64,000 bases of DNA from Phytopythium helicoides (taxonomy: Eukaryota > Oomycota > Peronosporomycetes > Pythiales > Pythiaceae), in contig JANFNE010000011.1 in NCBI GenBank assembly GCA_024867545.1, forward strand, positions 868,001-932,000, read 5' to 3'. This document shows positions 45,301 to 57,880 of the stretch, one piece after another (within the stretch, counting starts at the first letter, position 1; the number at the start of each line of letters is the position of its first letter). The notes beneath the pieces were generated by a model. The model saw only the letters and a program-made list of their open reading frames with translations, ran no database searches and was not told where the DNA came from. Made by a program: the position numbers and the translations under genes.

Positions 45301-48300
45301 TGGGTGACTTGGACACCGCAGCCTCTTGAGACAGGTTAGTCGTGGGTGATGCTGCCAACGGTGTTGGCGATTCGGTTGTGTGTGTCGAGTTTGTATCGAG
45401 CACAGAAACATTAGCAGACGCGGTCGAGACAGGATCCGGAGGTGAAGACAGGTTTTTGTGCCGGTCTGGTGTCGGGACCGTACTTGACTTGGACTCTTCT
45501 TCTTCACTGTCGGAGCTGACTTCTTCCACCTCAGGAATTCCCGAAGGTGCAAAGTCCACAACTGCTGGGCATTCATCATCTACACAGCAAAAGGCTCGAG
45601 GTAAGCATCCACCTCGATGCCTATAGAGACACCACCAACCTGAAACGTGTGAAGAGCCTCGGGACCACAATGGAGCCGGTAGCTCAGAACGAGGGGTGGC
45701 GGTTGCTGTTGGAGGCCGTGCTGTATGCGTGGTTGTATCACTAGAAGCGTTTGCTTTCACCGATAACGTTCGACGTGCGGCTGCAGCATTTCCTACTCCA
45801 TATATCGCCACCTTATTGATTTAGGCACCATTTCCACAAAGGATTGACTAAACACATCAACCTCACGTACCTGTAAAAGAAGTTGTTTTTACGCGGGTTT
45901 TCCGTGCAACATGAGCCGTGCCTCCCTTATCGCCGGCACTGTCGTTCATAAGCTCGATTGCTTTTTGAGCTTCTGCTATTTTCTGGTCCAGTACAGATCG
46001 CTTCGTGCTCAACTTTGGACTCTTCTTTCGACTATCACTTGCGGAGACTGCTTGAGGTTTTTCCGATCTAGCAGCCGCACTTTTTGTCGCCGTTGCTTTT
46101 GCTTTGTTTAAGTCCACGTGCTGTACACCAGACGACTCGAGCGCATCGAGATCCATCACACTATACTGGCCCAACAGTGATCTTGGGCTCCCGGACTTGG
46201 ATTTTATCTTGGGTGAGCGTTCCCCTACTTTACGCTTCTTGGGCGGTGGCGACTGGGGGACAGAATCTTGCTCTTCTTCATCATAATTGATACCATGTTC
46301 CGACCACTCCAAGTCTGGCGCTGCGAAATTACAAATCAGAGTGTAAGTACGGGAGTAAACACGTGCACTCAAGAGACATCCCATACATATGAATGAGTTC
46401 TCCGAATCGTTCACAGCCAAACTATCTAAATAGTTGTCCTTCCCATGCCTCTGGCGCGGGGTTTTGCTCGAGGTGTGTGCTTTCGGAGAATCGGGGATCA
46501 ATTCGGCATCAATACGCATTTTTCTACTGTCTGCGAATTCGAACACGACCAACAATGAAGAGTCAGCAAGATGCATCCACTACCGCACACCGGCAACAAA
46601 CAAACCTTTTGCATCGGCGTCTGGTCCTTGAGAAAGCATGCTCATCCATGCTTCTTTATGACTTCCAGCAGTTTCCAAACCTAAACGCTGTCCCAGCTCT
46701 TCGCGCGTTTTAATAGAGATTTCTTTAGCAGGCAGCTTCCTGTACAGCGATGACTCTTTCGATTGCTTTTTAGCTTCGGCACGATGACGTGAAGGGCTTC
46801 AAACGGGGTGGCGGGGTGTACTCGATCTCTAGCTGCGCAGAATCGTCCATCAAGTGTTCAGAGACGTCGATGCGGGGTTGAGACGGCGATTTACCCATAG
46901 GAGAGGGCTTTGGTCGCGGTTGCGGCGAGTAACTCGCATCTGGGAATGAAGATTCATCGAGGGGTGGACGCTGCGTAGTCGTTCTGAGTGGGGGAGGAGG
47001 AGATGTCGGTGTGATAGGAGACGGTAGACGTACTAATGGTGTGCTTGGGCGACGGGAACGGGGAGTAGACGGTTGGCGTGGCCGCTTTGAGGAGCGCCGA
47101 GGGCGATGATCACTGTCGTCGTCATCCTCATCATCCACGACGATGATGTCATCCTTCATTACGACCAGTTTGGGGTGGTTGGTAGGCGTTTGGGGCTGCA
47201 CCGGCTCCTTAGGTGATGCCACTTTCTTAGCGCGTCGAGCACTTGGACTCGCCTTTTTCTTCGCAACGCTTTCGTCCTCGCTGTCTTCGGAGTTATACAC
47301 AATCTCTTGCGCTTCTTCCTCAACATGAGGGCCAGCGGTCTCGTGGTCATCATTCATGCTAGAGTCATCGTCTTCGTCCCGCGGCTCACGGCCAATATCC
47401 TCATAAACGTGTGTGAGAAAATGTCGTTCGCGATTATCGCCAAAGCTGCGAACCCAAAGCTCGTCGCCCATCGAGCGACGCATCTCATCCACAGACTCCG
47501 TCACACTGGTCGCGTACTGACTGGGTAGCGTGCCCTTGACGAACTTGGGCATCTTCTTGGCAGCGTTTGACTGCAGACATAGCTCGAGCGATCTCTCAAA
47601 CAGGTCTCCGTTCGTGTGGCGGCGGTTTTCGTCAAAGTTCTTGTCAAATGGACGCACATTGCGCTTCTGGTTCCAGCACCTGCCGTGGCCACCAAGCGGT
47701 CAGAGCAACGCCATCGCAGCAGCCAGCGAGCAGGTAGCGAGCAGGCAGCCGCACCGGTCGCGCTTGCTAAAGTCCGTGTTGTCGAAAAAGTCGACGAACA
47801 GGCGGTTCTCGCGCATGAGGTGCTCGACGCCCTTGAGGTTGCCGGGCGTCCGGATGGTGATCTGCGTGGCCACCAACAGCCTCGTCAGCAGCTCCACGTC
47901 CCTGGCGACAGCCACGCGCGACGCACCACGGACGGCCAGAGCGGCCAGTTGAGGTAGCGCACCCAGCACTTGACTGCCCACGTGTACGTGTGGTAGGGCG
48001 CCACGCGGCCGCTGTCCAGCCGCACGACCTCGTCGTACTCCTCGCCCCAACCGTCGTACTTGACCTCGACCTGCGCAGCCCGTGAGCGCCCGCCGCCCCC
48101 CGCGACGCCAGTTGGTACCTCTATCCGCGCACCTCGTCGTCCGACGGCACGCTGAGCACGCGCGCGACGTTCCAGACGCCGTCCGAGTCCATGACGTCTG
48201 AGAAAGGCAGCGCGTCAGTTTTCCGGCCCAAGCGCGGGCCCCAGAGCGCCCCAGAAGCCGCCGAGCGCCGCAAAATGACGCACACGCACCCAGCCAGTCC

Positions 48301-48374
48301 CCACGCAGCAGCGACACGCGCGGCGCAGGCCGCCGGGCCCCGCGCGGCTTCTTCTTGCTGCGCGCGCCGCTCAT
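42352..48374 (-). CDS. Large Tudor-knot/PWWP chromatin protein 2, multi-exon
   Basis: Start at ATG 48374 (an in-frame ATG at 48470 is possible). Exon 1 ends RVSLLRGDWL, and exon 2 gives DVMDSDGVWNVARVLSVPSD, then the Tudor-knot VEVKYDGWGEEYDEVV and PWWP-like CWVRYLNWPLWPSVV. These match gene 1 at 40214, with introns at equivalent places. The large exon 47657-46770 carries FDKNFDENRRHTNGDLFERS, then acidic and Ser/Pro-rich regions. After a one-base shift near 46795 the frame continues (EISIKTREELGQRLGLETAG). Further exons can be joined by good splice sites at about 46534-46390, 46320-45870, 45803-45650, 45582-45235 and 45167 onward. Downstream frames at 44242-44790, 43008-43883 and 42352-42930 (LACEFFLDAQNRQCYL, WDLLRFQDATAAKLSAFF) may belong to it or to a second gene. 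Likely nuclear, histone-reading. Confidence 0.55.
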
Positions 48375-48646
48375 CTCGGCGCCGCCGACCAGGAACTTCG
48401 CGGTGCGCTCGCGGGATGATTTCCCTCGAGACTGTGACTTTAGTGACTGCGGCGGGCAGGTGATTGACATGGCTTCCACCACCATGACGATCAGTATTGC
48501 ATTGCTGCAAGGCCGAGTTCGAGTTCATCGAGGCAGCTGAATTGGCGTCCAGCGTGGCGTCATCAAGAGGAAGACGGCACCAACTGGGGATAATGTGGAG
48601 GTGCACAATGAATTCCAGCAGAGGTGGCCGGGAATCCGAGATGCCT
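48375..48646. other. Spacer between Tudor-knot/PWWP gene 2 and the right arm
   Basis: Possible promoter of the minus-strand chromatin gene. No coding evidence, apart from the optional upstream start at 48470. Confidence 0.35.
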
Positions 48647-49425
48647 TGCGCGAATCTCGCGAACCGTGCTCGCACCTACGTCATGGCATGACGCAAAGGC
48701 TTCAACGCTTCAATGCGAGCGCTGGCGACGTCCGGTCTGCCTCTATCATGACGTGCGGCTCGACGCTTTTCCTGCAGGAACCGCCACCCTCTCTCCATTG
48801 GACGGCTCGCCGACCACGTGGCTCAGCGTCGCCGGCGCGTGGGCCGCACGTGGCGAGGCCGACAGCTCCGAACTGCTGCTTCCGGTGCCAAGCCCACCCA
48901 TCGACTAGCGGGCGGCCCACGGGGGCACGCGTGCGGCCAGCTCCTCGCTGACCAGCGCATCTCTCACTCCTGGTACCGTAATGCATCGCTGGCCTGTCAC
49001 ATTTGGTCGCGTCGAATCTCCTGGAGAACTGGACTGGAGTTCTGGAATGGAGTTCGGGAGTTCGGGAGCGACACGCACCTCAGCGCGCGCGACCGGATTG
49101 GCTGAAAAGGCGTGACGCGATGAGCGCAGAGCCGGGGCGGTTCGAAAACCGGTCGTCCAGATTCAAGTTCAACCGTATCGGTTTCTGCAGGTTTCCCCCA
49201 AGTTCAAGTGCGTGGCGTCAAACTCACACAAATCAGTCACCGCTGCGTCCAAACAAATCCTCGCTGCTCGATCCTGCGATCGTCCACACACATCCAATGC
49301 GGCAGCAGCAAGAACCAAACGCGTGGACCTCCCGGCGTTTGTTAGACCAGCAGCGAGCTTTCCACCAGCACATTCGACCGACAGGATCCGGAATGCAACG
49401 CCAACAGGCTCCTTGAGGTTGCGAA

Positions 49426-49878
49426 GTGGAGCAAGTGGGATCAGTTGCCAAGTTGCAGCTCCAACTGCAACCAGGTCGAGCGCCGGACAGGCGTTTCGCC
49501 AGAGGAGGACAGACAGACAGCTGGTTGCAGCCCGTGCCAGTGGTTTACGCCCGCCCAGAGATCTTTGTGGAGCCGACCGATCCTGAGCAACGAAGAAAAG
49601 GATCCGTCGACCACCACATAACAATGTACTCACCACTGGTCAATCGAGAATGGGGAAAGATTGTCGCTTTTTTTTCGATCTGGAGGCAGAGCAAGTTGAA
49701 GCTCTGCCGTGCTTGCCCAACGCGAGCAAAACCAACCTGGTTCTCCCCCCGCCTCGATTCGAAATTGAAAACTCCTAGCAGACGACCCGCACATTGTTCG
49801 GGGCTTTTGTCGATCGACTCGGTGGGAAGTTGCTGTTGGCGAGCACAGCAGCTCCCGTCTCTTTCTCATCCGGCATGA
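49426..49878 (+). other. Unassigned open frame shared by both arms (right copy)
   Basis: A 150-codon frame matching 34424-34786 (VAKLQLQLQPGRAPDRRF, RPEIFVEPTDPEQRRKGS). In this arm it extends further, into LKLCRACPTRAKPTWFSPR. No known domain; probably a gene remnant. Confidence 0.3.
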
Positions 49879-50151
49879 GTTTCTGTCGATAGCGCAGCCT
49901 CGATTGTCATGATCGCGTTCATGCGTGGATTTATGTTGAGATGCTGTGATCTGTTCTACAGATCTAAACCAATCTTCTCGCTCTTCACCACGAATGCGCA
50001 CGACCCATCTGACGAAAAGCAAATCAATCGCAGGCTATACAACTGCGATTTTGCTTGCTTTCGCCTCGACTGCAAAGAAACAAGGGTGTATCCATTTCCA
50101 GCCATGCAAATCAAAGAGGGCGATCAGTTCGAGTCGGATGCTTTGGGCTCG

Positions 50152-50466
50152 AGCCAGCGCTTCTCGGTTCCCAGCGCGTACTGCAAGCCCCACGCCATGC
50201 ACAGAGTGCTACAAACACCTACTCATGCTGCGCGATATGGTCAACAAGCAGAAAAATGACCCTCGAACGCTCTCGGCGCTCAACGACGCTCAACGACGTC
50301 ATCACCAACGCGAGTTCAAACTGCGCTGCGACCAAGTCAGAGTCAACGATAACAACTCGATCTCCACGGAGACTCGAGATCGAAGTAGGTCGTACAGATG
50401 GTCTAATGTCTCCTACCGCGAGATGCGACAAGGAAAAGTTGGAGCAGCGTCTTCATGAAGCGAGGT
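50152..50466 (+). pseudogene. Internally deleted fragment of the coiled-coil gene (right arm)
   Basis: Matches the gene at 53340 with the same internal deletion as the left-arm fragment: SQRFSVP is followed within about 12 codons by the block YKHLLMLRDMVNKQKNDP, whereas the intact gene has about 110 codons between. The shared deletion shows the fragment existed before the arms duplicated. Confidence 0.7.
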
Positions 50467-50752
50467 AGGCTTTGCTTCTTTGTCAAGTTAAATGTGAGAA
50501 CTAGATAGTTGCCTTCTTATAAAATGCAGGTAACAGACAGATTGCTGGTTGTACACTACGAATTCCAGTCCGTGGCAGTGAGTTATACCCAAGAAGCGAT
50601 CTTCTTGGAACTGTGTCCTGTCCTGCCAACCCTGAGCAACGCAGAGAACAGTCCGTCGATACCATGAGTTAGCTCGTTTACAAGAAAACAAAATCGAGGC
50701 TACGTCGTAGACGGAAAACTGGCAAAGAAAGCAAACTCGGATCGTAGAAAAC

Positions 50753-52689
50753 TCATGACGTCCCGGAGTGCATCCACGAGAATTTGAAACTGAAGTCTGC
50801 GCCTACAAAGCATCACGCACACACAAACTCACCATCAGAAACCTCGCCGTTCGCTGCCTGTATCGTACAGCCCCTTGCCATAAACATCGATTCGAGCTGA
50901 CGTACCCATGTGCTGAAGTGAATTCTGCACCGAGTAAAAGATCCACAGCAATAGCTTTGACTGAACCATCTCCCACTGCGTCTGCAACACAAACCCCAGT
51001 TGGTGAAGTGCCGACACCCCCGTCATGCGCTTCAGCAGTGAGCCAATCGCGAGACACGACAGCAGCTCGAGCGACGCATATATAAGTACATTGCCGATCA
51101 TTTTCTCGAGCTGGAAAGCGTCGATGTCAGAGATATGGGGGTAGTAGCGTCGATTGGGCAAGTAAAACATGGCAGCGAGGTAGATACCTGTGGATATTCG
51201 GGTCAGACTTCGTCAGCATTGGATGGTTCGGGGATACGCGCTTCATGCAAACTATGCAAAAAATCGCACGTACTGTAGAGAATGGGGACGATGACTTCGG
51301 TGTACTCGATGAGGATGATGAATTCCATTGTGAAGAGGATTTGAGCTGACCGTCGTATAAACTCTGCCTGTTCGTCATCATCCATCCCGCATTCGTGTAT
51401 GTACCAGCTGTTTTGTTTTGCATATTGCTGTGACGATTGGGTTTTCACAGCGTTGAAGACGCTGTATCCTGTGCTTGTGGTTGTTCTACTAGAGACGCTT
51501 GGAGCAGGCTCGATTCGCGGGCGAATGATCGATCGCAATTTTGGGAGCTTGGTCGACATTGATTTGGACCTGCAGAAATCAGTAGAGTTGACGTGTTCTG
51601 TGGTGCCTACTTTGGCTGAACTCGATGAAGTGGATTTCTTCGCGCTCTTGGTAGAGATCACAATCGAGTTAAAACGAGCTGGAGAAGAGCTTCCAAGTTC
51701 GTGCAGCTGATCAACGGTTGCAAGTCTTTTCTCATTGGTGAGCTGGACAGCAACCTCCAAAATGTTACGGCCATGAAGAGCGTGAGTAGAGGGATTTTGT
51801 CAGACAGAGCCTTGACTTGGAGAATTTCATGATGAAGCCTTCGCAATCCCATCCAAGCTTGCAAAAGATCAATCACAAGCAGTATAGCTGTCGTCAGCAC
51901 ACTCCGTACGCTCTGCATCGCAAGCGATACGTAGAGTGCATTGAAAATCTCGACATTGAAAATAACAAGCTCGGGTTTGACGTCGTCGTTGTGGCCGACG
52001 ATGATGCTAATGACGTTTTTGCCCACAATTTTCAGTAGCGGCAAGAGTAAAACGTACGCATTAATGAATGTCTCTGGAATGGACGTGAGGCCATAAATGT
52101 AGACAGGATACACGATGGTGAGGCCGAGTTTTCCGCACAATAATGCGCAGACGCGAAAGAAAGAGCTTCGTAGTGTTGCATCTTGACGCAATCGTTGTGC
52201 GTAGTAGTAGGTGAACAATAGCGAAATTGACACAAACCAAAAAGGCGCACCAACAACAAGCAAAAAGGGGACTGGGAAGCCCATCACACCAGCGAGCCAG
52301 TAATCGGCGGCAACTGCGACAGTGGCTGAAATGACGGCAAAGAGCAGAATGCGACGGGGCGTCATCCCCAGTTGCGGTATCAAGTAATTGAACTGCAAAA
52401 GAACCCCAGCTGAGATAAGCGCAAAGGTGAGGAAGGAGCGTCCCCAGAACAAGTAGTTTGCTTCTCTCCCAGCACTTGGAGGCTCGAGGTGAACAAAGTC
52501 CATGACCGTGTTCAGAAGGAGGCAAGGAATCGGCGTGAGCACACAGACAGTGAGCAACCACAACGGCTTATTCGTCAAGGAGTATTTGTAAAAGCTGTGG
52601 ATTCGTTCAATGGAGTATTTTCCATGATGTTCGACTTGAATGTAGGTCCAAGCCTTCCCAATCGCTCGAACGATTCCTCGCATGTCCAT
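50753..52689 (-). pseudogene. Multi-pass membrane protein, copy 2 with one frame break
   Basis: Exons 52689-51274, 51187-50906 and 50802-50753 align with copy 1, with the same intron positions and phases. The open frame reaches further upstream to 52740 (MDESSYPHFVRVNDF), but copy 1 supports the start at 52689. Near 51793, copy 1 reads ATCCCAGCTACTCACG and this copy ATCCCTCTACTCACG, one base fewer, so the frame ends after KALSDKIP while the shifted frame continues correctly (LTNEKRLATVDQLHELGSS). Otherwise it is well kept, including FPVPFLL and the last exon. A recent inactivation or an assembly error are both possible. Confidence 0.7.
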
Positions 52690-53339
52690 CATGGTAAAAT
52701 CGTTCACCCTCACAAAGTGTGGATAAGAACTTTCGTCCATGCGAATATTTATAAATATATCACAGAGGCTACTCTATACAAATGTAGCTTTCACGGCGAT
52801 TGCGGAATATTGCGCCGCGCGGTGAGAGATTTGAGTCTGCTCGTCCGCATACGTCTTAAAGCTCCGCTATAGTCCGGGAAGAAGCTGGCGGGCCGGGCAT
52901 GTCGACCGAAGTTACGAAGGCGCATCCCCTCTACGGCGCTCTCGTGCTGGAGTCGTCAAGCTGAACGTCGCGCGCGTTGCTTGGTTTTCGCTGGCACACG
53001 ACACTCGCTTATCGACGCAGCTCTCGAGCGTGGCTGAGCAGCAGATAGACGCAGCTTGGTTTTCGCAAGCGTCCGATGGAGCCGCCGCTTGAGCCTCCGT
53101 GAAGATCTTGAGCCTGGACGTGCTTCTGAAGCCGAGGCGAGGTGCTTGGTATATTGCCACTTTAAAATCGTAATGAGGCATGGATCAAGCAGGAGCCGCG
53201 ATGAGCTGGTGTCCAGGCCCAACAATCACTTCCTCGCTCTTCGCCGTAAATGAGCTCTTCCTATCCAATGAAAGCAAAGCAATAAAAATAGTGTTTCTGC
53301 TGTCCACGCCTCAACTGCAGCGATACAAGATCAAATTCA
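52690..53339. other. Divergent region between membrane copy 2 and the coiled-coil gene
   Basis: AT-rich near 52740-52790 (ATATTTATAAATATATCACAG) and no supported gene. The minus frames at 52912-53225 are Arg/Ser-rich shadows. Probably a shared promoter. Confidence 0.4.
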
Positions 53340-56300
53340 ATGCTCCCCGTGCAGAGTGGTGAGGATGGTCAGCAGGAGACGATTTCTTCGGACTCAGGCC
53401 AGCGCTTCTCAGCTCCACAGCTCACACTGCAGGGCGAGCGATCCACAAATTCGGTGCTCTTTCAGGGCGTCGAAACACTTCAATCCGAGATAAAAGCGAA
53501 TTGGAACCAGCATCAAGATCCATCGGTGTGGCTTGATGAAGAACTAACACGATTCTTCAATGAAAAGCTGAGTCCAGCGATGCAGCAGCGCGAAACACAG
53601 CTCATCAATGACATGTATGAATGCTTTGAGCGTGAGCTTCAAGAGAGAACAAGCATCATTCACGACCTGTTGAAGACCCGTGAGTTCGAAATCATGCAGA
53701 TCCGAGCTCAGCTCGATAGACGCATTGCCGACTCCAACGCCATGCGTAAAGAGTACTACAAACACCTACTCATGCTGCGCGATATGGTCAACAAGCAGAA
53801 AAATGACCCTCGAACGCTCTCGGCACTCAACGACGCCATCACCAACGCGAGTTCAAACCTGTGCTGCGACCGATGCAGGCTTGGCAGGAGTGACTCGATC
53901 TCCACGGAGACTCGAGATCGAAGTAGGCCGTACGGATGGTTTAATGTCTCCTACCGCGAGACGCGACAAGGAAAAGTGGGAGCAGCGTCTTCATGAGGCG
54001 AGGTAGGCTAGCGTGTGGTTTTGCATCTTTGTCAAGCAAAGTGAGTGAACTAGATTGTTGACATCTTCTATAGTGCAGAGTCCCAGCAGCTTCGTGACCA
54101 GATCTCAATGCTACGCAACCAGGTAGAGACGCTGAGCCAGAGCGAGTCAAGCCTCTGGTTTGTCGATGCAAACAACGGTATTGGTCGAGCGCCAGCGCAT
54201 TATCGATGCAGTCTACAAGGGAAAGTGTACGTGGGAAGATGTCGGTGCATCGGTCGTCGAGCTCCTGAACAATGATGTCATTTGGGAGCGAGTCGAGCGC
54301 TCCGTGCGATTCAAGCCTGCTCGGGGATCGCGTGGTCTCGAGGGGCTGATCACGAAGCTGGATACCCTTCAGTCGGCTTCCAGTACTCGATCGAGCACAG
54401 TTGAAGACGAAGCATTCGAAGTAGTTGATCTGGTAAATGGACGTCCGGTACGTCGTCTTTCAACTGATGGAGGCGATCGATTAATTCCCTGCAGAGCTTG
54501 CAATGGCGCAGGATATATCAGTAGCAGTGGAGGTGGAGATGACGACGATTCTGACTCGTATCTGCGCCGCACACTAGCTCAAGTACTAGAGCTCAAAGCT
54601 GCGTTGGAGAACGCCACGACTCGGTCCAAACAAGTTGAGTGCGAGCTGCATACAACTCTTACTTGCTACTCCCAGTTGCAACATCGAATGGAGCAGATCG
54701 AAGCAGATAGATTACATCGACCAGAGATTAGCGTCCAGGCTGACCTGGATGAAGAAGAAGACGAGCTGATGGTGAGGAATGCTCTCAATCTCGAAGGCGA
54801 CCGACGACATCAACTGGGAAGGTTCAGGTAGTAGACGGAAAATGAAACGTGTCGAGCAGTACGAGCGTCTGATTAGTGAGCTCAAACGCTCATTAGCCTG
54901 ACAAGGATACTGGACTTCGTGATCTAAGAGGGGCTGTCGAGTCTTCTCAGGCTCGTCTCGTGGCATTACAGCGCCAATCGCAGCAAGAGCAGGAATCATT
55001 CAAGCGGGAGATCTCGTCGTTGAAAACCTCCCTTACACTTGCAATGAAGCACCGCGAATTCGAACCTCGATGAGAAGCAAGCAGCTGTCAAAATTCTCAT
55101 TAAAAGGCTCACGAGCGAGCAGAGGCAGATGACAATGCGTCGTCACTCAACAGCAACGCTGATCAAAGAAGAGTCAGACAGTGACACTGACGATGGAGAC
55201 AAGGATATACTGGCAGGGAATGATGATCTTGCTGATTGCAGTGACGAAGAGCATGAACTAGAGCGATCTGAAAAGATTGCTCGCCGATATTCGGAGGCAA
55301 TCGATAGGGTCCAGAAGGAATTCGAGGATCACCAAACACGAATGATGGAGATAGAGGAAGAGATCAAGCATCAAGAAGACAGTCGCAAGCGTACAAATAG
55401 TATCGTACTCGGGAATATCGTGGTTTCCATGAGCTCGCACCCTCGCGATCTGTTCAAAGCGTTGTCAACCGCGCAGTCGGAGTTGTCCAAGCTTCGTCGA
55501 GCATCTCAAAAGTCGTCAACGCTGCAAGCAGACCGGTTATTAACGCTAACAACCCACTTGAGTCACATTTCAGAGGAGCTGTGCATGGTTCGGAAGCGAA
55601 CCAACGCAGAGATCGAGTACTGGCGACTAGAATGCGAAAAGCAACAGAACACCAACTACAACCTCCTTATTGAACAGCAAGGATACCAGCAGCGCCTTGC
55701 CGATATGCAGGATCGATTGACTACTGCGGTAATCACCCCTGCAGGTCAATCGTGTCATATGTGTGTAAAGCACCTCGCAAGATTGTCTGAAATCTCAGAC
55801 TGGATGATCGCTGCAGGCTCTAGTCAGCAGGAATCAACAAATCAACGTGAAACGGGTGATGAAGGACGATTCACTTGTATCTTCAGAAGTCGACTGCTCA
55901 GCGACCAGTTGTTGTGCTTACGGAGCATGAACAACGAGCAATGAGTGGGCTAGTGCTGGAGATTGAAGAGGTCTGCTCAACGATGAGTACCTCTACTCAA
56001 GTCGAGGCGCTAGCTTTACTCGGTCGGGCCATTTTTGGGAAAGTAGAGTTTAATGGCATACAAGCTAAAAACTCTAGAATGACCAGGTGTCAGGTTTGTT
56101 ACACCCTACAAACTTCTCAAATCCAGGAGCGAATTCGATTTCACAAAGCAGAAGTGATTATCAATCCGTAGTCCGGAAGCCATCTACTACAAACCGGGGA
56201 TCCATTTCACCAGCTCGTATTTGGTCAGCGCCAACTCACCGTACTGGGCTTGAAATGGAGAAGCAGTCTACGGTTAACATTCAGTATGATCAAGTACTGG

Positions 56301-57880
56301 CGAAAGAGGGAAATGAGATCTCACCAGACTCTGGTAGCAACCGCGAAATCATTGCGAACGCATACCCTGACACCAGACCAGGGATTGGAGGCTTGCTTGC
56401 AGTCAGAGGAAGGGCAGTATCAACAGTTGTGAACTCTCACGTCCCGTCTCAAGATTCCACTCAAGCTCGAATGAGTGGGTCAGCATTTGCTGGCAATCAT
56501 TCCGAATTCCAACCGTCGTATAGACGCAAAAAAACGGTGAAGAAGTTGCTCTCTCACCAAGAGTTCGAACTCTGGAGGGGAGGCAGGCGTGTTTATAACG
56601 CAGAGATCGCTGACATTGCCCCTGATGAAAACTTAGCATCCAACCCAGCATCTGGCCTCGAAAGCAATTCGCGAGATCCCGGAACAGAAAATTCCAGTAG
56701 CGATAGTATTCCCTACTCAATCCAATCGACAAACAAAGGCGAGCCTGTATATGTAGTTGACGTGGAGGTGTCAGAGGATGAAGACGAAGTGGAGTGTGAG
56801 ATTGATTCCTCGACCTGCGCAGCAGTCGTATCAATACCACTCCCTCGGGTGATATCTGTTGGTGATCAGCTGGTTTCCCCCTCATTGAGTTACGACAGTG
56901 CTCTACAACAGTTCGATCCTAGTGAGTGCCATCAATACCAACGGAGTACCAGAAATTTATCGTCGTCATCTAATCAGATTACAATGGGCGAGGAGTCTGT
57001 TGGAATTAGCTCCAGCAGCGATGACGATCCGCCTCTCATCCAACAGCTACGAGAACTATTAAGGACAAACGACGCGGCACGGGAGCAATTAGTTCTCTCC
57101 AACTGGAGACTAATTGTGTATACAGCTCTTCTAGCATCAAGCCAGCACCGCCTTTTAACAGTACGTACTAAACAATGTGTTATGCTAAAGCCGCTGTAAG
57201 CTAAGAATCTTGTTCAAGTTTGGGATCGAGGCTCGAACACGTGATGGAAGAATAGAAACGAGTGGTGGTGGTGGCTCTAGACAACTCACTAGAATTCGAT
57301 CTTTGATGGAAACTATTGTTCGGCGGCGCGAACAAATGGCACAAGCAGCAAAAGCTGATCTTATTGAAGCCAAGCGTGAGTATCGGCGGCTGCAGTCACA
57401 TGTATGTTTGACTGTGAATGCTGATGTCTCTATGTCAGTACTGCAAAAGACACCACCGTCTCACCATGTGTTCTTTTGTTCATGCAGATCATGCACAATA
57501 TCGCCTCAATGATGGCAAATTTGGGTAGACGTCGAAAAGTAGTTGGCCCAGCACGTGCGGATACAGTGAGAATTCAAAGTTACCCAACAGTACCTCTAAT
57601 TTCCTATGGAAGTCGAGCAAGCTTCCGTCCTCTATATCCTGCGGCACAAGTGAACCTAGGATATCTCCCGTCAACACAACAACTCTCCACTCCGAGCTTT
57701 CCGACAACTTCAGACGTTTCATTCTGGACATCACCGAGATTAAAGCCATCATCAAAAAATGACCTCGATCTTATGAATGTCATTAGCGCACCTCTGCGTG
57801 AAGCAAACGAGCGGCAACCAATTACTAGTCTTTCGCACCAGGACGGATATCTCAACGGTGCATTCCCTGTACGTTATTGA
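53340..57880 (+). CDS. Long coiled-coil protein
   Basis: A locus of roughly 1300 codons from ATG 53340 to the stop at 57880. Heptad-rich segments include NEKLSPAMQQRETQLINDMY, FERELQERTSIIHDLLKTRE, QLRDQISMLRNQVETLSQSE, ERSEKIARRYSEAIDRVQKE and AEIEYWRLECEKQQNTNYNL. A CxxC pair (RACNGAGY; CHMCVKHLARL) occurs twice. The C-terminal part is Ser-rich and acidic (VEVSEDEDEVECEID) and ends with a short helix and disordered tail. Introns are clear near 54008-54072, 56095-56131, 57160-57220 and 57400-57487. Frame jumps near 54150, 54835-54900, 55070 and 55870 are probable single-base indels. A cytoskeletal or centrosomal role is a guess from the coiled coil alone. Shortened copies of exons 1-2 lie in both inverted arms. 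Confidence 0.6.

Larger units (their letters stand above)
48647..52689 (-). repeat. Right arm of the 4.1-kb inverted duplication
   Basis: Reverse-complement match of 31492-35611. It has slightly diverged open frames, the membrane-protein copy 2 and the same coiled-coil fragment in the same order. The inner end is near 48647 (shared GCGCGAATCTCGCGA; different before it), and the outer end is at the membrane-protein start codon. Confidence 0.85.

Noticed and set aside
45585..45645. Cys-rich frame WWCLYRHRGGCLPRAFCC as a PHD or CW zinc finger
   Set aside because: It lies exactly inside a GT-AG intron (donor GTTGGT after SSHVS, acceptor before DDECPAVV), so it is not coding.
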